A stretch of DNA of 42,293 nt, taken from a virus. The DNA is taken from positions 1 to 42,293 of the IMG/VR virus record IMGVR_UViG_3300006805_000052; one strand, written 5' to 3'. Shown in pieces: positions 30,598-38,811 of the stretch (its first letter is position 1; each line of letters starts with the position of its first letter). Below the pieces are notes generated by a model. That model had not been told where the DNA came from. It made no database searches and saw only the letters and a program-made list of their open reading frames with translations. The translations under genes and the position numbers were made by a program.

Positions 30598-33500
30598 ATG
30601 GCCGTCTATTACGTCGCCACCACCGGCAACAACACCAACGCCGGCACCGCTGGCGCGCCGTGGCGCACGATCACCACGGCGCGTGCTCGGGCCTCGTCGG
30701 GGGATGAAATACGCGTCCAGCCCGGCGACTTCACCTCCGAGGGCCGGATCACCGCCAAGAGCGGAGTGGCGTTCATCTCCACCGGCAAGGCGGCGCTCGG
30801 CGAGGCTTGCGCCAAGATCGCGGGCATCGGCGTCGTTGGCGGAAACCCCGCGAACATCACCGTGGATGGCTTCGAGGTCTCCGGCGGTAGCGCGAGTGCC
30901 ATCGGCTTTGCGTCGGGATCGAATGAAGGCCCGGACGGCCCGGCTCGGATCACGATCAAGCGGTGCCTGGTCTACGGCTCGGGGCAGAACGGCATCGCCG
31001 TGAATGACGGAGACCTGACCGAGATCGACGGCAACACCGTTTTCGACAACGACCGGACCACCGGCGCTCGCTCGGGCATTTCGGTTCTCAATGCGCGCGA
31101 CAAGGCCGGCACTACTCCCGCGAACTGGGAAGGGTTCCGCACCCGCGTCACGAATAACATCTGCTACAAGAACGGCTGGGCGCGGATCAATCAGGCGGAT
31201 GCCGACGGCAACGGCATCATTCTCGACAAGTTCCACTACGTCAACGGTAACTGGTACACCGGCAGGTCTCTTGTCCGCGGCAACCTGTGTTATTTCAACT
31301 CCGGCTGCGGCATCAAGATCATGGCGACGACGGACACAACCGTCGAATATAACACCTGCTTCGCCAACAAGCAGAACACCTCTCCCGGCCAAAATGGCCC
31401 CGCAAACAAATGGCAGGGCGAGATTCAGATGCAATACGCGGGTGGCAACGTCATCCGCTACAACATCGCGGTATCGACGACGGTTCCCGGCGCGGCCCTG
31501 ACGAACTTCGGCGATTCGAGCTACGACACTCGCGGCGGCGGCAAGAACGGCAACACCTACACCGGCAACATCATCCAGGCGGCCGGCGGAAACCTGGCGA
31601 AGGCAACGACCGCGAACGGCTACGTCGTCCCGCCAGCGACCGGCTACACCAACGCCGACCCACAATTCTCGACGATCCCGACCATCGGCTCGCCCGCGGG
31701 CTGGGTGGCTGACCTGGCAGTCGGCAGCCCGGCTCGCAACCTGACCCCCGACAGCAAATTCGTCGGCGCATGGCAGACCGGCACCTCGCCCGTTACGCCG
31801 GTTGCCATCACCGCGGCGCCGGTGGTCACGGCTGCGGACCCTCGGTCCGGCAAGGCTTTCACGATCACGGCCGGCACCTACAGCCTCAGCGTCACCAAGA
31901 CGACCAAGGCGCAGTGGCTCGTTAACGGCGTCTGGACCGATCTGCCGAGTACGGTCATCACCAATCTGCTCCTTCCGACTCTGACCGCTGCGACCGATTT
32001 CAGAGTGGTGGAGGTCTACACCGGGACCGGGGTCACGAACGGCGAAAACCCGTCGATCCCCATCACGATCACCCCGATCATCACCGTGCCCGGCGGCACG
32101 CGGAAGACGCCTCTCTACGTCGGCGGCTCGTTCAAATCTGCCTCGCTTGATAGCGGTATGAGCATTCCAGAGACCTACAAGGTCGGCACGCTCGTCGTCG
32201 CCGTCTACCAGATCTCGGGCACGACCGCGGCTGTCCCTCCGGCGCCGTGGACCGTCCTGGCGAGCATCAACGGCAGCACAGTCGGCACGACCGGCTCCAC
32301 GACCATCGCCTACCAGTATGCCACGGCGACCACCGGCCTCACCTGGGGCACTTGGACCAACTCCGCGGCCGGCCACAAGTCGACGTGGCAGTTCGATGAT
32401 GCGGAAATCAGCGTGGCGGCGGTTTCGTCGTCGCTCTCGGGCACGCCCGTCACCTATCCCGCTCTCTCGGGCATGACCGCCGGCAGTCTGGTGCTCTACT
32501 CGCTGTATTCGCACCTCACCGCGACGACGTTCAGCTGGCTCCCGAGCGGCGATTTCACCGAGCGCGTCACCCGGCCGGCCCCCGGTTCGGCGGGTGCGGG
32601 CACGTCCGGCGACACCAGCCCCACCGTGCTCAACGCATTTGCCGGTGGGAACGTCGGCGACCTCTCCACGGCAGCCCGGCTCACCTATGGCGTCCTCGCC
32701 GTCCGAGGCGTGCTGTCCGGCACCGACGACCCGACGCTGGCCAATGCCTTCGAGCGGATCGACGACCTGACCGCGCGCCTGAACGCCGTCGAGATCAACG
32801 TGAACGGCTTGCCGGAGATGGTTGAGGCGCATGACGACGCCATCTCCACGCTGTCCGGTACTGTCAACAGCAACGCGCAGACGCTCGCGGACTACGACAT
32901 CCGCATGTCGGACATGGACACGCTCATGACCGAGCTTGCGGCACGGCTCGTCGCAGTTGAGGCGGGTGGAGGCGGTGGCGGCGGTGGGGTTGGCCGAAAG
33001 ATCACCATCCAGGACGTCACCGGCCCCATCGTCACGGCCTCAGAGGCGCAGCGCAAGGCGCTCCGGGACGCGATCAGCCTCAAGGATACGCTGTTCGTGG
33101 GGCGGCTCGACGCAGGATCCGGGACGCTCGATTTCACCGCGCCCCTGACTGGCGGCATCGGCGGGACGATCCAGCCCAACGACATGATCCTCGAGTTCGG
33201 GTTCCGCACCAATGCCACCCTGCCGACGCCAAGCCCGGCGCTCGGGTGGGCGCAGCTGTTCACGGACTACTCGAGTGCAGCCCCGTGGCAGGTTCTGGGG
33301 TGGACCCGGCGCTTCGTGACAGGCGACACGGATCCGATGCCGACGACCCACCGCAAGGTCGCGCTCGTCTTCCGCAACTGCACGGTCGGGATGGTGGCAA
33401 CGCCTCTGACCGGCACTGGCACGACCGCCTCGGCGCCAGCTCTGCCTCTCACGGGTGGCGAGTGGGCCTGTGCGCTCATCGTGGCGAGGACAGCGCAATC

Positions 33501-33684
33501 CGACATGGACACCGCGCTCGCGGCGGCTGGGCTGACCACCCGGCGCGAGTTCGCCAACGGTACGGACGTTAACAGCTATGCGTTCGCGGACAGCGGGGCA
33601 GCATCGAACGGGTTCGCGCAGATCAACCAGACCGTCGCCTCAGGCGCATGGTTCGGCGTCTCGCTCGCGCTGGCCCGGCTGTAG
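30598..33684 (+). CDS. Right-handed beta-helix tailspike
   Basis: A 1028-residue protein. The N-terminus (AVYYVATTGNNTNAGT, APWRTI) is the usual start of pectate-lyase-like beta-helix proteins; the helix spans about 60-370 (ITVDGFEVSGG, GNTVFDNDRT, VTNNICYKNGW, VEYNTCFANKQ). Next are beta domains (about 400-700), a coiled coil (FERIDDLTARLNAVEINV to about 800), a glycine hinge at about 800, and a C-terminal domain of about 230 residues (QDVTGPIVTASEAQRKAL). It probably binds and perhaps cleaves surface polysaccharide; catalytic residues cannot be named. It ends the tail operon. Confidence 0.78.
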   Translation: MAVYYVATTGNNTNAGTAGAPWRTITTARARASSGDEIRVQPGDFTSEGRITAKSGVAFISTGKAALGEACAKIAGIGVVGGNPANITVDGFEVSGGSASAIGFASGSNEGPDGPARITIKRCLVYGSGQNGIAVNDGDLTEIDGNTVFDNDRTTGARSGISVLNARDKAGTTPANWEGFRTRVTNNICYKNGWARINQADADGNGIILDKFHYVNGNWYTGRSLVRGNLCYFNSGCGIKIMATTDTTVEYNTCFANKQNTSPGQNGPANKWQGEIQMQYAGGNVIRYNIAVSTTVPGAALTNFGDSSYDTRGGGKNGNTYTGNIIQAAGGNLAKATTANGYVVPPATGYTNADPQFSTIPTIGSPAGWVADLAVGSPARNLTPDSKFVGAWQTGTSPVTPVAITAAPVVTAADPRSGKAFTITAGTYSLSVTKTTKAQWLVNGVWTDLPSTVITNLLLPTLTAATDFRVVEVYTGTGVTNGENPSIPITITPIITVPGGTRKTPLYVGGSFKSASLDSGMSIPETYKVGTLVVAVYQISGTTAAVPPAPWTVLASINGSTVGTTGSTTIAYQYATATTGLTWGTWTNSAAGHKSTWQFDDAEISVAAVSSSLSGTPVTYPALSGMTAGSLVLYSLYSHLTATTFSWLPSGDFTERVTRPAPGSAGAGTSGDTSPTVLNAFAGGNVGDLSTAARLTYGVLAVRGVLSGTDDPTLANAFERIDDLTARLNAVEINVNGLPEMVEAHDDAISTLSGTVNSNAQTLADYDIRMSDMDTLMTELAARLVAVEAGGGGGGGGVGRKITIQDVTGPIVTASEAQRKALRDAISLKDTLFVGRLDAGSGTLDFTAPLTGGIGGTIQPNDMILEFGFRTNATLPTPSPALGWAQLFTDYSSAAPWQVLGWTRRFVTGDTDPMPTTHRKVALVFRNCTVGMVATPLTGTGTTASAPALPLTGGEWACALIVARTAQSDMDTALAAAGLTTRREFANGTDVNSYAFADSGAASNGFAQINQTVASGAWFGVSLALARL

Positions 33685-33712
33685 AGTTCGTCAGGCATCC
33701 CGCCTCCTCAGC

Positions 33713-33973
33713 TCAGTCATCTGGCCCTCCAACCTCAGGAACCAGAGTGAACCGCGCGAAGAACTCCTCCGCCGGGCGCCACCACCAGACCCGATCATCC
33801 TCGACGGGGCGGTAGAGGACACCCGGCACAATGCCATCCTCGCGAAGCGCGGCGCCTACGACCTCGTAGATGCTGCCGCTGGCGTGCTGCCAGATGGAGG
33901 CGTATGGGGCGCGAGCTGATACAGCGCCGAGATCGGCAGCAAGCTCATCGTAGCCCTTGCGAAGATCAGGCAT
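33713..33973 (-). CDS. DUF1653-like small protein
   Basis: An 86-residue protein; start 33973 has GGAGAAG six to twelve bases upstream. IWQHASGSIYEVVGAALRED, then VLYRPVEDDRVWWWRPAEEF, then FARFTLV resembles DUF1653 (YRHYKGxxYEVVGVA...YxxLxxxxLWxRPxxMF). It is the last gene of the leftward operon and converges on the tailspike gene with only 28 bases between. Function unknown. Confidence 0.65.
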   Translation of the reverse strand: MPDLRKGYDELAADLGAVSARAPYASIWQHASGSIYEVVGAALREDGIVPGVLYRPVEDDRVWWWRPAEEFFARFTLVPEVGGPDD

Positions 33974-34232
33974 CGGCTTCTCCGGGGTTGAGGGCGGCGC
34001 GAAGACCGATCCGGGCCGCCTCGAAACGACAATGCTCGTCGACGTCGACCTCGTAGTCAGCCATGCCATCACTGGCCCGGTCTGCTGCCGCTTCGAACTC
34101 TGGCCCAGACGTCGGCAGAAGGCGCCAGCCGGCGGCAATGAGCCGATCTGCAACAGCGGCCCAATCCTCAGATGGCCCCACATCGTCATTCGCCTGTTCG
34201 ATGGCGAGGGCCAGCTTCTCCCGGTCGGTCAC
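33966..34232 (-). CDS. Small acidic accessory protein
   Basis: An 88-residue, mostly helical protein overlapping both neighbours. It reads LALAIEQANDDVGPSEDWAA, ADRLIAAGWRLLPTSGPEFE, then ARIGLRAALNPGEADA. The AADRLIAAGW motif is common in short alphaproteobacterial phage proteins that carry AAxxLLxAG heads, like the AADLLRRAGI of the genes at 400 and 2404. Confidence 0.55.
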   Translation of the reverse strand: MTDREKLALAIEQANDDVGPSEDWAAVADRLIAAGWRLLPTSGPEFEAAADRASDGMADYEVDVDEHCRFEAARIGLRAALNPGEADA

Positions 34233-34489
34233 TGCTGCAGCTCCTTGATGGCGCGGATACGGTCGGCAATCATGGTCGCGCCGAGTGCTGCGCCTTTCGC
34301 CAGCGCGCCGTCTCGGCGGTCACACTCATCAGCGTAGGTCTCGGCAGCCTGTGCGGCTTCCTCCAGCGCCCCGTCTCGGAGGGCATCGAACTCACGCCAC
34401 GCATCGCAGCATGGACATCCTTCGGCATAATCATGGCACCGAGGGCCGAACCATTCGGTGATCGCTTCGGTGATGCGCTCATTCGCCAT
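34229..34489 (-). CDS. Small Cys-rich accessory protein
   Basis: An 86-residue protein from ATG 34489 (ATG 34498 would add three residues). The head EWFGPRCHDYAEGCPCCDAW has a CxxxxxxxCxCC cluster that could bind metal. The rest is helical (ALEEAAQAAETYADECDRRD, ATMIADRIRAIKELQQ). A common small-protein type in alphaproteobacterial phages; role unknown. Confidence 0.55.
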   Translation of the reverse strand: MANERITEAITEWFGPRCHDYAEGCPCCDAWREFDALRDGALEEAAQAAETYADECDRRDGALAKGAALGATMIADRIRAIKELQQ

Positions 34490-34691
34490 GTGTGCCATCC
34501 GCCGAGCAGTAGCCCTCGTCGGCCGGGCGCAGGGAGAGGGCGGCTCGGTCCCGTGCACTCGTCACATTGATGGCATTCGCCAGATGGGTCAGAATCTCCA
34601 CCAGCACGGCAACGCCAATCTCTGGCGGGTACTCCATGGCCATATCTTCGATCAGGTAGGTCGGCCATTCGCGCCAGTCGATCACGTTCAC
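34479..34691 (-). CDS. Small hypothetical protein
   Basis: A 70-residue protein from GTG 34691, overlapping the previous stop in GTGA. It starts MNVIDWREWPTYLIEDMAME and continues as one helix (PPEIGVAVLVEILTHLANAI), with a short variable tail. Function unknown. The longer upstream frame is arginine-rich shadow of the neighbouring gene. Confidence 0.55.
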   Translation of the reverse strand: MNVIDWREWPTYLIEDMAMEYPPEIGVAVLVEILTHLANAINVTSARDRAALSLRPADEGYCSADGTHGE

Positions 34692-35215
34692 TTCGGCTCC
34701 TGAGCGGGTGGGAGAAGGGCGGTGAGGCGGGCGGCAACGGTTTCGTAGATGCCCGCTGGATCCGGGTCTGGCCATGTCGCCGTCGCGTGGTCGCTTTCGT
34801 ACTTCTCCATCTCGTTCAGCCACGCGATTTCTGCTCGGATGGCATCCGCCGAGACGGACGGGCTGGCGACAGTGGGCGTGGCGGCACGCCCTTGGCTCAG
34901 CTCTTCGAGCGCGTCCTTCCATGCCATCTCGCCGTCGTCGCCCGCCCACCAGCGCAGCTCGATGATGAGCGCCACCGCGCGGTCCAACAGCCCGGACAGC
35001 CGCTCCACCTCGGCTAGCACGGTGCGGAGGGCATCGGCGAGGTCGGCGATATGGCCATCTGCCTCGACGGCAATCTCGGCGGCGTCATGGCGGGCATCGC
35101 GCGCGGCGAGCTTTTGGCTCATGTCCATGTGCGCCGTGCGGCCGCTGTTCATTACCCGACCGTGGTAGTTCGGCACGCGCGCCAGCAGCGCCTCAAGGTG
35201 GGTGAGGTCAGTCAT
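34688..35215 (-). CDS. Helical accessory protein (ead/Ea22-like)
   Basis: A 175-residue protein from ATG 35215. The N-terminal helix (TDLTHLEALLARVPNYHGRV) is followed by coiled-coil segments (AVEADGHIADLADALRTVLA, AEVERLSGLLDRAVALIIEL), and the end carries AIRAEIAWLNEMEKYESDH. This resembles phage ead/Ea22-like proteins of unknown function. It overlaps neighbours by four and eight bases. Confidence 0.55.
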   Translation of the reverse strand: MTDLTHLEALLARVPNYHGRVMNSGRTAHMDMSQKLAARDARHDAAEIAVEADGHIADLADALRTVLAEVERLSGLLDRAVALIIELRWWAGDDGEMAWKDALEELSQGRAATPTVASPSVSADAIRAEIAWLNEMEKYESDHATATWPDPDPAGIYETVAARLTALLPPAQEPK

Positions 35216-35465
35216 GGGCGGCCTCCCCGTCCGAGAGAAGCGCTGCGACTGAGCGGCCGAGGTCGGTGAGCGCGAAATAGACCATCCCCGGCAGGTCTGG
35301 GTCCGGGCGATCCTTTTGAAGGAGCCCGAGGGAAACAAGGCGATCCAACATTCTCCAGGACGGTTCGCCCTTGCCAAACGAAGCCCTCCTCCCGGTTTTC
35401 TTAAACCGGAGGACCGCACGCATCTGAGCCGGGGTCAGCCTCTTAGCGTTCTCTGCCGGCGTCAT
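35208..35465 (-). CDS. Winged-helix-like small protein
   Basis: An 85-residue protein. KRLTPAQMRAVLRFKKTG, then RMLDRLVSLGLLQKD, then VYFALTDLGRSVAALL fits a small winged-helix module. The same scheme (LTPxQ...ALFRFGLI...TPLGRQVL) appears in the reverse-strand gene at 41344-41682, so the two are probably distant paralogues. Likely DNA-binding; target unknown. Confidence 0.6.
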   Translation of the reverse strand: MTPAENAKRLTPAQMRAVLRFKKTGRRASFGKGEPSWRMLDRLVSLGLLQKDRPDPDLPGMVYFALTDLGRSVAALLSDGEAAHD

Positions 35466-35830
35466 GCGCCTGCCTCCGGTTCGACGTAGGGCTCAAGGCG
35501 GTCGAAGGCGATGCTCCGCTTGGCCTTGCTCGGGGAGCCGTCAGCCTTCAGCGCACCGAGGACGGGCAAGACCCTTCCGGGCGCCCAATCGCGCTCGACG
35601 CCGATGAACGCGGCCGGCGTCCTGATCCATCCACCACCGAGGCGGCCCCGCACTGCGAAGACCTTGCAGCCAGGCACGATCCCTCGGGCGGCGTGCTCTG
35701 CGAGCATCTCCTTTGCCAGCCTCTCCTCGTAGTCGGCACGCGCGTCCCGCTCGTTGATTTCGGCGGCAAGAACCCGCCTCTTCGCCGCCTCCCACCGCCG
35801 CCTCAACTCTTCCGTGCTATGCTCGCCCAT
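35462..35830 (-). CDS. First gene of the leftward accessory operon
   Basis: A 122-residue protein from ATG 35830 with GAAGG upstream. The first half is a charged helix (EELRRRWEAAKRRVLAAEIN, YEERLAKEMLAEHAARG) and the second a small beta domain (CKVFAVRGRLGGGWIRTPAA, FIGVERDWAPGRVLPVLGAL). No family recognised. Its promoter overlaps an inverted repeat (separate entry). Confidence 0.55.
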   Translation of the reverse strand: MGEHSTEELRRRWEAAKRRVLAAEINERDARADYEERLAKEMLAEHAARGIVPGCKVFAVRGRLGGGWIRTPAAFIGVERDWAPGRVLPVLGALKADGSPSKAKRSIAFDRLEPYVEPEAGA

Positions 35831-35853
35831 CGTCCGGACCTTCTAAAACCACC

Positions 35854-35887
35854 GCGAAACCATACCATTTCGCCTCGGCGTCGTCCA
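35854..35887 (-). promoter_or_regulatory. Leftward promoter inside an inverted repeat
   Basis: On the reverse strand TGGACG (-35) and TATGGT (-10) are 17 bases apart, each matching consensus at four positions. GCGAAA-N8-TTTCGC (35854-35873) brackets the -10, a likely operator. On the forward strand TAAAAT (35889-35894) is a good -10 for the gene at 35915, so the repeat may control both directions. Confidence 0.45.
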
Positions 35888-35914
35888 CTAAAATAAGGCG
35901 TACAAGTTGACGTC

Positions 35915-36112
35915 ATGTCGCTACCGTGGTACATGGCCGGAATGGCCCGTGATCCCGCCGAATGGCGCAACTACATGACCGACAATGAGCGTCAGGATCT
36001 GGCGCTTGCCGAGCGTGTGCGGGATGCGGCAGCCGACCAGCTTCGCGTCCTCACGGCCCGGCTGAAAGAGCGGTGCATGAAGCGCCTGAAGCGGTCGAAG
36101 CCCAAAGAATAG
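35915..36112 (+). CDS. Small helical protein, divergent from the accessory operon
   Basis: A 65-residue protein. SLPWYMAGMARDPAEWRNYM is followed by a charged helix (DNERQDLALAERVRDAAADQ) and a basic end (RLKERCMKRLKRSKPKE). The start is uncertain because no ribosome-binding site is obvious. It ends 23 bases before a terminator. Confidence 0.5.
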   Translation: MSLPWYMAGMARDPAEWRNYMTDNERQDLALAERVRDAAADQLRVLTARLKERCMKRLKRSKPKE

Positions 36113-36135
36113 CCCCACCCACTCCCCACTGAAGC

Positions 36136-36163
36136 AAGGGCGGTTCTCCGGAGCCGCCCTTTT
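36136..36163 (+). terminator. Rho-independent terminator upstream of the lysis region
   Basis: AAGGGCGGTTC pairs with GAGCCGCCCTT (one G-T pair) around TCCG and runs into TTTTG. It ends the short transcript at 35915-36112. Confidence 0.7.
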
Positions 36164-36270
36164 GCATGCCCCACCGGAGCCTGACCGCCCGCTGTGCAAA
36201 CGGCGCCCTCAGGGCCGCGTAGGACCTCAATCCCCGCCTGATGGCGGCAATCGTGCAGGAGCCAAAATGG

Positions 36271-36537
36271 ATGGCGGACGACCACGACCCGATCATCGAC
36301 CAGTACCTCGACGAGATCGAGAGGTGGGCGACCCCCGAGGAAATCCGGCGGTTGCTGCGGGCGTTCAAAAGCCCGGAAGACGTGCTGATGTTCCGCGCGG
36401 AACTCCAGGCAATCCTCGATGAGAAACGGAGCTGGACATGGCTGCGCAAGATGGTGAAGGACGCTGGTGCCTACGTCATCGTGATCGGTGGCGCGATCTC
36501 TACGCTGGCAGCGGCGTGGCTCTGGTTCGGCAAATGA
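36271..36537 (+). CDS. C-tail-anchored membrane protein near the lysis block
   Basis: An 88-residue protein; ATG 36271 is chosen because AGGAG lies nine bases upstream. An acidic helical part (DPIIDQYLDEIERWATPEEI, SPEDVLMFRAELQAILDEKR) is followed by basic TWLRKMVKDAG and one membrane helix (AYVIVIGGAISTLAAAWLWF) at the C-terminus. The topology resembles small phage holin-associated proteins; role not proven. Confidence 0.6.
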   Translation: MADDHDPIIDQYLDEIERWATPEEIRRLLRAFKSPEDVLMFRAELQAILDEKRSWTWLRKMVKDAGAYVIVIGGAISTLAAAWLWFGK

Positions 36538-37181
36538 AGCTGCGCCTGCTCCGTGTGTTCACGCTCCGGGGCATGATGCTGCTGCTCATGGCATTGGGCT
36601 TCTGGATCGGGGTGACGGCCATCGCCTCCCGCATGGCGCCGGGATCGCTCTGGGGCCTCGACATCCGCACCGTCCACGTTCTCGGCAACGCCAGCGGGAC
36701 ATGGCCGCAGGTCATCATTGACCGCACCATCGGCAACGGCTTGCAGACAGCCGTGCGGCTCCCTGACGGGACACACGTCACCGATACGGCAGAGCATCGC
36801 GCACTGGACGGGGCAAGCGTGGTCCGCGGCGTCTGGGCAAGTCGGCGGGTCGGGCTGCGGCCCCTCGATCAGGAGACCGACCGGGAGTGCTGGCAAGGGA
36901 CAGGGCTGCGGTTCTACGAGCAGAACGCCCCGTTCCCGGCGGATCCGATCTTTCTCAACCGAATGCAGGGCTCCCCGCCGAACCCGTTCTGCAACCTCGA
37001 AAACGGCACCTACGCCACGGATTGGGAGTGGACCCGAGAGCCGATCTGGTGGGCGCCGTGGATCAAGTTTCAGGTCCGCACGACAAGCGCACCGTTCAGG
37101 ATCGACGGGGTTGCCGGGGTGCATGTGGTCGAAGGCTCGGCGCCGCTCATCGTGACGAACATGCCGGCGGTTGAGCCGTAG
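36534..37181 (+). CDS. Membrane-anchored exported protein
   Basis: A 215-residue protein overlapping its neighbour by four bases. One N-terminal membrane helix (GMMLLLMALGFWIGVTAIAS) after a basic MKLRLLRVFTLR start puts the remaining Trp/Pro-rich domain in the periplasm. Two cysteines (ECWQGTG and NPFCNLENG) may pair. No family is recognised. The next 266 bases hold no gene that I can support, only a possible GCCCT/AGGGC hairpin at 37218-37235. Confidence 0.55.
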   Translation: MKLRLLRVFTLRGMMLLLMALGFWIGVTAIASRMAPGSLWGLDIRTVHVLGNASGTWPQVIIDRTIGNGLQTAVRLPDGTHVTDTAEHRALDGASVVRGVWASRRVGLRPLDQETDRECWQGTGLRFYEQNAPFPADPIFLNRMQGSPPNPFCNLENGTYATDWEWTREPIWWAPWIKFQVRTTSAPFRIDGVAGVHVVEGSAPLIVTNMPAVEP

Positions 37182-37447
37182 GGGTGCCCGTCTGTTCCGG
37201 GCCGTCAGCGTGACAGAGCCCTTCAGCAGCAGGGCGCAGGCTCTTCGTCTATCCCGGGCTCGCTGCAGCAGTATGACCGGACCCTCTGAAGGTGTGTCGG
37301 GCGTCCCATCTTACCCCGGCCGACCCAGCACCAAACGTCAGGTACCCCGACAGTAACCCCTGCAACCCCTGCACTTCCGGCCGAGCAAAGTTCTCGACGC
37401 CACGCAGGCGCACTCTACCCCAATCCCCTCCCGAAAGGAAATCCCCA

Positions 37448-38095
37448 ATGGATCGCGTCACTCGCGCGGGGCCTCTCCTTGCGCTCATCCGCAACCACGA
37501 GGCGCCCCAGACCGCCGCAGCCCGGCAGGGCGTTCCGAGCCAGTACGACGTGGTTTGGTCGGGGATCAAGGCAGCCGAGAAGCCACCGCGCCACCTCTCG
37601 ACCATGACCGTCGGCGAAGTGCAGGCGTGGCAGCAGCGCATCGTCAGCGGGGGTGCCGCCTCATCCGCCTGCGGGGCCTACCAGACCATCCGCAAGACGC
37701 TGGCGAGCCTCAACCTGCCAGCTGCGCGGCTCTTCGATGCCGCCTGCCAAGACGAGGCAGCACTGAAGCTGCTCGACCGTCGGGGCTGGTCGAGGTGCGA
37801 GGCGGGGCAGATGACCCCGGAGGACTTCGGCGACCAGCTCGCGCGCGAGTGGGCAAGTTTCCCGGTCCTGCGTGACCAGCAGGGGCAGAGCCGGCCGGTG
37901 AAGCGCGGGCAGTCCTACTATGCCGGCGACGGCCTGAATGCCGCCTACGTCGAGCCTGAGGAAGTGCTTGCCGCCATCCGCGAGGCGCTGAGGCCGGCAG
38001 TCGTCATCCCCTCGCCAGCAAGCCCCGTCCCGGTCTCCGGGCTGGTCGCATCGATCATCGCCTTCCTCACCTCGATCTTCGGGAAAAAACCATGA
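37448..38095 (+). CDS. Endolysin (lysozyme-like) with C-terminal hydrophobic tail
   Basis: A 215-residue cell-wall hydrolase with AAAGGAAA upstream. LLALIRNHEAPQTAAARQG puts a candidate catalytic Glu at residue 18. GAASSACGAYQTIRKTL matches the GxYQ-x3-TL block of lysozyme-like (GH24/GH104-type) endolysins, and EAALKLLDRRGW then LAREWASFPVL fits that fold. The last 20 residues (VSGLVASIIAFLTSIFG then KKP) are hydrophobic, so the enzyme may be membrane-tethered, unlike ordinary holin-released endolysins. Confidence 0.75.
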   Translation: MDRVTRAGPLLALIRNHEAPQTAAARQGVPSQYDVVWSGIKAAEKPPRHLSTMTVGEVQAWQQRIVSGGAASSACGAYQTIRKTLASLNLPAARLFDAACQDEAALKLLDRRGWSRCEAGQMTPEDFGDQLAREWASFPVLRDQQGQSRPVKRGQSYYAGDGLNAAYVEPEEVLAAIREALRPAVVIPSPASPVPVSGLVASIIAFLTSIFGKKP

Positions 38096-38277
38096 CCGGC
38101 CCTCTGATCCGCATCGCTCTCCGCTACCTCTCTGGATACCTCGTCGCCAAAGGGTGGCTCGGCTACGGCACCGACTTAGCGGCTGATCCTGACATCGTGC
38201 TCGCCGTCGGCGTGGCCCTCGGTGCCCTGACCGAAGTCTACTACATGGTCGCCCGCAAGATGGGCTGGTCGAAGTGA
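38092..38277 (+). CDS. Holin-like protein (Pam3-gp28 type)
   Basis: A 61-residue protein overlapping the endolysin by four bases. Two hydrophobic segments (IRIALRYLSGYLVAKGWLG and DIVLAVGVALGALTEVYYMV) around an acidic turn and a basic tail match the small two-helix holins next to endolysins in alphaproteobacterial phages (Pam3-gp28 family). It would permeabilise the inner membrane. Confidence 0.7.
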   Translation: MTGPLIRIALRYLSGYLVAKGWLGYGTDLAADPDIVLAVGVALGALTEVYYMVARKMGWSK

Positions 38278-38525
38278 CCGCCGTCCTGGCTGCCCTGCTC
38301 GCGAAGGCACTGCCGTGGCTGGCTGGGGCCGCTGCGGCCATCGCCGGGCTGGTGGGCGTCTTCCTAGCCGGTAAGCGCACCGCGAAGACCGAGGCCCGCG
38401 CAGAGCGAGCCGAGGCATCCCTCGAGACTCGCAACCGCATCGATGAGGCGACCGATCATGCCCCGACCGATCCTGATGCTGCTCGCGCTGCTCTTCGTGA
38501 CCGCCTGCGCGACAAAGCCCCCTGA
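38274..38525 (+). CDS. Inner-membrane spanin (Rz-like)
   Basis: An 83-residue protein from GTG 38274. One N-terminal membrane helix (LAALLAKALPWLAGAAAAIA) is followed by a charged coiled coil (TAKTEARAERAEASLETRNR). This is the i-spanin layout. The next gene starts inside it in another frame and encodes a lipoprotein, completing the Rz/Rz1 pair that fuses inner and outer membranes at lysis. Confidence 0.75.
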   Translation: MTAVLAALLAKALPWLAGAAAAIAGLVGVFLAGKRTAKTEARAERAEASLETRNRIDEATDHAPTDPDAARAALRDRLRDKAP

Positions 38526-38652
38526 CGGCATCTGTGCCGGCCTCGCCCCGCTGGCTGACCAGCACGCGGCAGCGCTGCTCGCGGACGGAGGCGACCAATC
38601 GGTGGTGACGGGCAACCGGCTCATCGCCGGGATTGATGCGGCTTGCCGATGA
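38458..38652 (+). CDS. Outer-membrane spanin lipoprotein (Rz1-like)
   Basis: A 64-residue lipoprotein from ATG 38458 (ATG 38443 would add five). The signal MPRPILMLLALLFVTAC has a lipobox with Cys17, followed by a short Ala-rich periplasmic part with two more cysteines (GICAGL, DAACR). It overlaps the Rz-like gene by 68 bases, the typical nested o-spanin position. Confidence 0.75.
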   Translation: MPRPILMLLALLFVTACATKPPDGICAGLAPLADQHAAALLADGGDQSVVTGNRLIAGIDAACR

Positions 38653-38786
38653 GCCGCGATCACTTCGGCCTCCCCGAAGAGCTTCAGCGCGACCCTGACC
38701 CCGAACCCCGCCGCGGCCTGCTCTGGCGCGTGCTGCTGATCGTTGCCGCGCTGTTGGGGCTGATCGCCTGGGTGCCGCTGCCCTAA
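38649..38786 (+). CDS. 45-residue membrane micro-protein of the lysis block
   Basis: ATG 38649 overlaps the Rz1 stop; TAA at 38784-38786. A polar head (MSRDHFGLPEELQRDPDPEP) precedes one membrane helix (LLWRVLLIVAALLGLIAWV). A small bitopic protein after the spanins could be a second holin or antiholin. Real by packing; role inferred. Confidence 0.6.
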   Translation: MSRDHFGLPEELQRDPDPEPRRGLLWRVLLIVAALLGLIAWVPLP

Positions 38787-38811
38787 TCCCCCCTCATTCG
38801 AGAGATACCCC

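Noticed and set aside
30469-32832. 787-codon reverse-strand ORF opposite the tailspike gene
   Set aside because: Its product is Arg/Gly/Asp/Val-rich low-information sequence typical of antisense frames in GC-rich DNA. The forward beta-helix protein has clear domains.
37171-37356. 61-codon forward ORF in the gap before the endolysin
   Set aside because: Non-ATG start, no ribosome-binding site and Arg/Ser-rich random-looking product.
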